DNA of 38,384 bases from Krumholzibacterium sp965370495 (GTDB taxonomy: Bacteria > Krumholzibacteriota > Krumholzibacteriia > Krumholzibacteriales > Krumholzibacteriaceae): NCBI GenBank assembly GCA_965370495.1, contig CBDUUV010000009.1:1-38384 (forward strand), written 5' to 3'. The translations under genes were made by a program, and so were the position numbers. The notes under the pieces are model-generated. The model did no database searches, was not told where the DNA came from, and worked only from the letters and a program-made list of their open reading frames with translations. This document shows positions 35,233 to 38,384 of this stretch, in pieces (the stretch's first letter is position 1; every line of letters begins with the position of its first letter).

Positions 35233-35682
35233 TTATTCCCCGGTTTCATCATCCACGATGACCCCCATGCTCCTGGCGGTGCCTTTCACCATCATTACAG
35301 CACCGTTCAGATCAAACGCATTCAGGTCATCCATTTTCGTCTTTGCAATCTCCTCAGCCTGAGCAAGGGATATCTTGCCAACCTTTTCCTTGTTTGGCTC
35401 ACCGGAACCCTTGGCGATCCCGGCCGCTTTCCTGATCAGTTCGGAAGCGGGAGGAGATTTTGTAACAAACGTAAACTTCTTATCAGCATAGACCGTGATC
35501 TCTACAGGCACAATGGTGCCGATCATGTTTTTCGTGACCGCATTGAACTGCTTGCAGAAATCTACAGAACTGACCTGAAGTTGTCCAAGCGCCGGCCCGA
35601 CCGGAGGAGCAGGTGTAGCATTCCCGCCCGGGATCTGCAGCTTGACGATTTTCAGGATCTTTTTCTTTGATTTCTTGGCCAT
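35233..35682 (-). CDS. rplK: 50S ribosomal protein L11
   Basis: L11 with its 23S rRNA site forms the GTPase-associated centre; it is needed for RelA activation and is the thiostrepton target. The 149-residue protein has the N-terminal PGGNATPAPPVGPALGQ, with the prolines of the thiostrepton site, then FCKQFNAVT, and the C-terminal domain ending GTARSMGVIVDDETGE. It lies 52 bp after nusG. Confidence 0.98.
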   Translation of the reverse strand: MAKKSKKKILKIVKLQIPGGNATPAPPVGPALGQLQVSSVDFCKQFNAVTKNMIGTIVPVEITVYADKKFTFVTKSPPASELIRKAAGIAKGSGEPNKEKVGKISLAQAEEIAKTKMDDLNAFDLNGAVMMVKGTARSMGVIVDDETGE

Positions 35683-35734
35683 CCTGTTTTCAGCTCCTTG
35701 ATCTTTTCAGACAATCACCGTCGAAAACACCCTG

Positions 35735-36616
35735 TTAAATAGGCTTGACTTGAAGAAAATCCAGCTCTACCGGTGTTTCGCGGCCGAAAATGCTTACCAG
35801 AACCTTGAGTTTGCCCCTCTCCGGGTTGATCTCATCGACCACTCCGGTAAACTCCGAGAAGGGGCCGTCTATGACATTCACATGTTCCCCGATCGAAAAT
35901 GGAACCTCTGGGATGACACCTTTTTTCTGTTCCATCCTCCCCAGTATCCTGTCGACTTCTTTTTTGGGGATCGGAGTAGGTTTCGCACCTCCCCCGACAA
36001 AATGAGTCACTCCGGGAACATTCTCCACAAGACTCCATGTCTGGCTAGTCATTTCCATCTCTATGAGAATGTAGCTCGGGAACAGTTTCTTCAGGGAAAC
36101 TGTTTTCTTGCCTTTTTTCATCTCGGCTACTTCTTCGGTAGCGACAAGAACCTTCCCGAACATATCTTTCAAATCCGAGGCCTGTAAAAGGCGCTCGACC
36201 GTATCCCGCACCCTGGCTTCTCTTCCGGAATATGTATGCACGACATACCAGCGCATCCGGGATTTTTCCGCAGGGCTCTCCACAACAGCCTCTGCAGAAC
36301 CTTCAGCGCCTTTTCCGTCAACAGAACCAGGTTTCTCTGCGGATGTATCAGGAGAATCGCCTTCAGCCGGCAGAACAGCCCCATCCTCAGGGTCTGCGGA
36401 AGCCTCGCTGCCGTCATCCGTGCCCGGAGCGCCGGCAACGATTCCATTGCTCTTGCCCCCGGAATTTTCGGCGGCTTTGCCGCTCTCATTCTCCTCTTCA
36501 GACGACGGCTCCTGTTCTACGGAGTTGGAAGCAATCTCCGTGGAATCATTACCGCCGTTTGAACCCTCTTCAGAACCCTTTTTCAGGCCCTTTTCCTTCG
36601 AAATATCCTTGTCCAT
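35735..36616 (-). CDS. nusG: Transcription factor NusG with long acidic N-terminal extension
   Basis: NusG binds elongating RNA polymerase, supports Rho termination and links to the ribosome through S10. The NGN domain starts near residue 121 with MRWYVVHTYSGREARVRDTV, continues through KKLFPSYILIEMEM and VPGVTHFVGGG, and a KOW domain near the C-terminus (IGEHVNVIDGPFSEFTGVVD) completes the protein. The first 120 residues are an added tract rich in Glu, Asp, Ser, Gly and Ala with no hydrophobic core, probably disordered. AGGA lies nine bases before the chosen ATG; the only internal alternative, Met121, has no clear binding site. Confidence 0.95.
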   Translation of the reverse strand: MDKDISKEKGLKKGSEEGSNGGNDSTEIASNSVEQEPSSEEENESGKAAENSGGKSNGIVAGAPGTDDGSEASADPEDGAVLPAEGDSPDTSAEKPGSVDGKGAEGSAEAVVESPAEKSRMRWYVVHTYSGREARVRDTVERLLQASDLKDMFGKVLVATEEVAEMKKGKKTVSLKKLFPSYILIEMEMTSQTWSLVENVPGVTHFVGGGAKPTPIPKKEVDRILGRMEQKKGVIPEVPFSIGEHVNVIDGPFSEFTGVVDEINPERGKLKVLVSIFGRETPVELDFLQVKPI

Positions 36617-36649
36617 TACTCTACTTCCTGACTGCCACTCTCTCCCGGG

Positions 36650-36838
36650 TCACCACCCAAGCAGGCGTCTGATGACAAATGAGAGGATCTGGTCAACAAA
36701 TCCAATGAACAACGTAACAACAAAAGTAGCTATAATAACCAGCTTGGTGGATTCCTTCAGCTCATCGCGCGTAGGCCAGGTGACCTTTTTCATTTCGCTT
36801 TTGATCTCACCAAAAAATTTAAAAACCTTTTCGAACAT
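36650..36838 (-). CDS. secE: Protein translocase subunit SecE
   Basis: Small clamp subunit of SecYEG in the inner membrane. The 62-residue protein has an amphipathic helix (EIKSEMKKVTWPTRDELKES, with the signature TWPT) and one transmembrane segment (LVIIATFVVTLFIGFVDQIL). This is the short single-span form found outside the enterics. GGAG lies six bases before the ATG. It is paired with nusG, as in most bacteria. Confidence 0.97.
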   Translation of the reverse strand: MFEKVFKFFGEIKSEMKKVTWPTRDELKESTKLVIIATFVVTLFIGFVDQILSFVIRRLLGW

Positions 36839-36946
36839 ACCGATCTCCGATCGATCTTCGACCCGGCAAGTGTGCTGGGGCCGTCACATCCAATGCTGCC
36901 GATTCACAAGCTTTGTCCTCCACCAGGCACAAGCCCCGGGCAGGAC
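36839..36946 (-). other. rpmG-secE gap, no tRNA-Trp seen
   Basis: In many bacteria a tRNA-Trp gene lies between rpmG or tuf and secE. This 108-bp gap holds no CCA-loop or T-arm pattern and no CTCCAAA-type anticodon region. It is GC-rich with the potential for long-range pairing (CCCGG with CCGGG, GTCCT with AGGAC). No convincing promoter was found. Confidence 0.5.
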
Positions 36947-37096
36947 CTAGCGAGTTTCCTTGTGCAATGTGTGCTTGCCACAAAAACGGCAGTATTTCTT
37001 GTGCTCAAGCCTGTCCGGGTGCAATCTCTTGTTTTTTCTGGTCGTGTAATTTCTGTTCTTACATTCCTGGCAAGCCAGTATGACAAGGTCTCTCAT
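36947..37096 (-). CDS. rpmG: 50S ribosomal protein L33 (zinc-binding form)
   Basis: 49-residue protein reading MRDLVILACQECKNRNYTTR at the start and CRFCGKHTLHKETR at the end. Zinc ligands Cys9, Cys12, Cys36 and Cys39 are present, so it is the zinc-dependent form. L33 sits near the E site of the large subunit. AGAGGA lies nine bases before the ATG, and the gene begins 16 bp after tuf. The tuf-rpmG-secE-nusG order is common. Confidence 0.96.
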   Translation of the reverse strand: MRDLVILACQECKNRNYTTRKNKRLHPDRLEHKKYCRFCGKHTLHKETR

Positions 37097-37112
37097 CCTG
37101 ATCCATCCTCTT

Positions 37113-38310
<1,198 letters not shown>

Positions 38311-38333
38311 GCCTCCTGCCTCGACATGTTTAC

Positions 38334-38384
38334 TGGAGCCCACGACCGGATTTGAACCGGTGACCTCGTCCTTACCAAGGAAGT
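38334..38384 (-). tRNA. tRNA-Thr (GGT), 3' part (cut by window edge)
   Basis: The minus strand reads an anticodon loop TTGGTAA with anticodon GGT (38374-38376), a variable loop, a T-stem ACCGG / CCGGT around TTCAAAT, the acceptor strand CGTGGGC, discriminator T and an encoded CCA (38334-38336). Anticodon GGT gives threonine. The anticodon stem appears to have one T-C mismatch (CTTCC against GGACG). The 5' part is outside the window. Confidence 0.88.

Overview
This window is one continuous bacterial housekeeping block. Essentially every gene is on the minus strand, so transcription runs from high to low coordinates. From tuf (37113-38306) to rplQ (4264-4884) the order is tRNA-Thr, tuf, rpmG, secE, nusG, rplKAJL, rpoB, rpoC, rpsL, rpsG, fusA, a second tuf, the S10 genes (rpsJ, rplCDWB, rpsS, rplV, rpsC, rplP, rpmC, rpsQ), the spc genes (rplN, rplX, rplE, rpsN, rpsH, rplF, rplR, rpsE, rpmD, rplO, secY, adk, map, infA, rpmJ) and the alpha genes (rpsM, rpsK, rpsD, rpoA, rplQ). 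In many bacteria these are separate operons; here they form one run of about 34 kb with no unrelated gene.

Below a strong intrinsic terminator (about 4195-4230) lies a separate three-gene unit: an AEC-family membrane transporter, a GlcE-like FAD-binding oxidase subunit and a GlcF-like iron-sulfur protein. Together they suggest transport and oxidation of a 2-hydroxyacid such as glycolate or lactate. The window ends in the 5' part of a tRNA gene, probably tRNA-Asn, behind a near-consensus promoter. The other end holds the 3' part of tRNA-Thr(GGT).

The organism is a Gram-negative-type bacterium of moderate GC content, possibly an uncultured lineage near the FCB group or the former Deltaproteobacteria. 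This is inferred only from gene order and from the look of EF-Tu, RpoA and RpoB, and cannot be fixed to a phylum by reading. Zinc-binding forms of L33, L36, S14, S4, L24 and adenylate kinase are all present. TTG and GTG starts are frequent even for ribosomal proteins.

The most unusual features are low-complexity charged extensions on several proteins of the translation and transcription machinery: NusG N-terminus, L7/L12 N-terminus, S5 both ends, L18 internal, L30 C-terminus and L17 C-terminus. Two of these are built from short DNA tandem repeats. Other points of interest are two tuf copies identical over 1198 bp with codon use unlike fusA, a structured leader before rpsD, a near-consensus promoter before rpsL, and a palindromic hairpin next to the ribosome binding site of the AEC transporter gene. 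I found no mobile element, CRISPR array, phage gene or clearly novel multi-gene system. The longest gene-free stretch is 231 bp (24113-24343), so no gap exceeds 300 bases.
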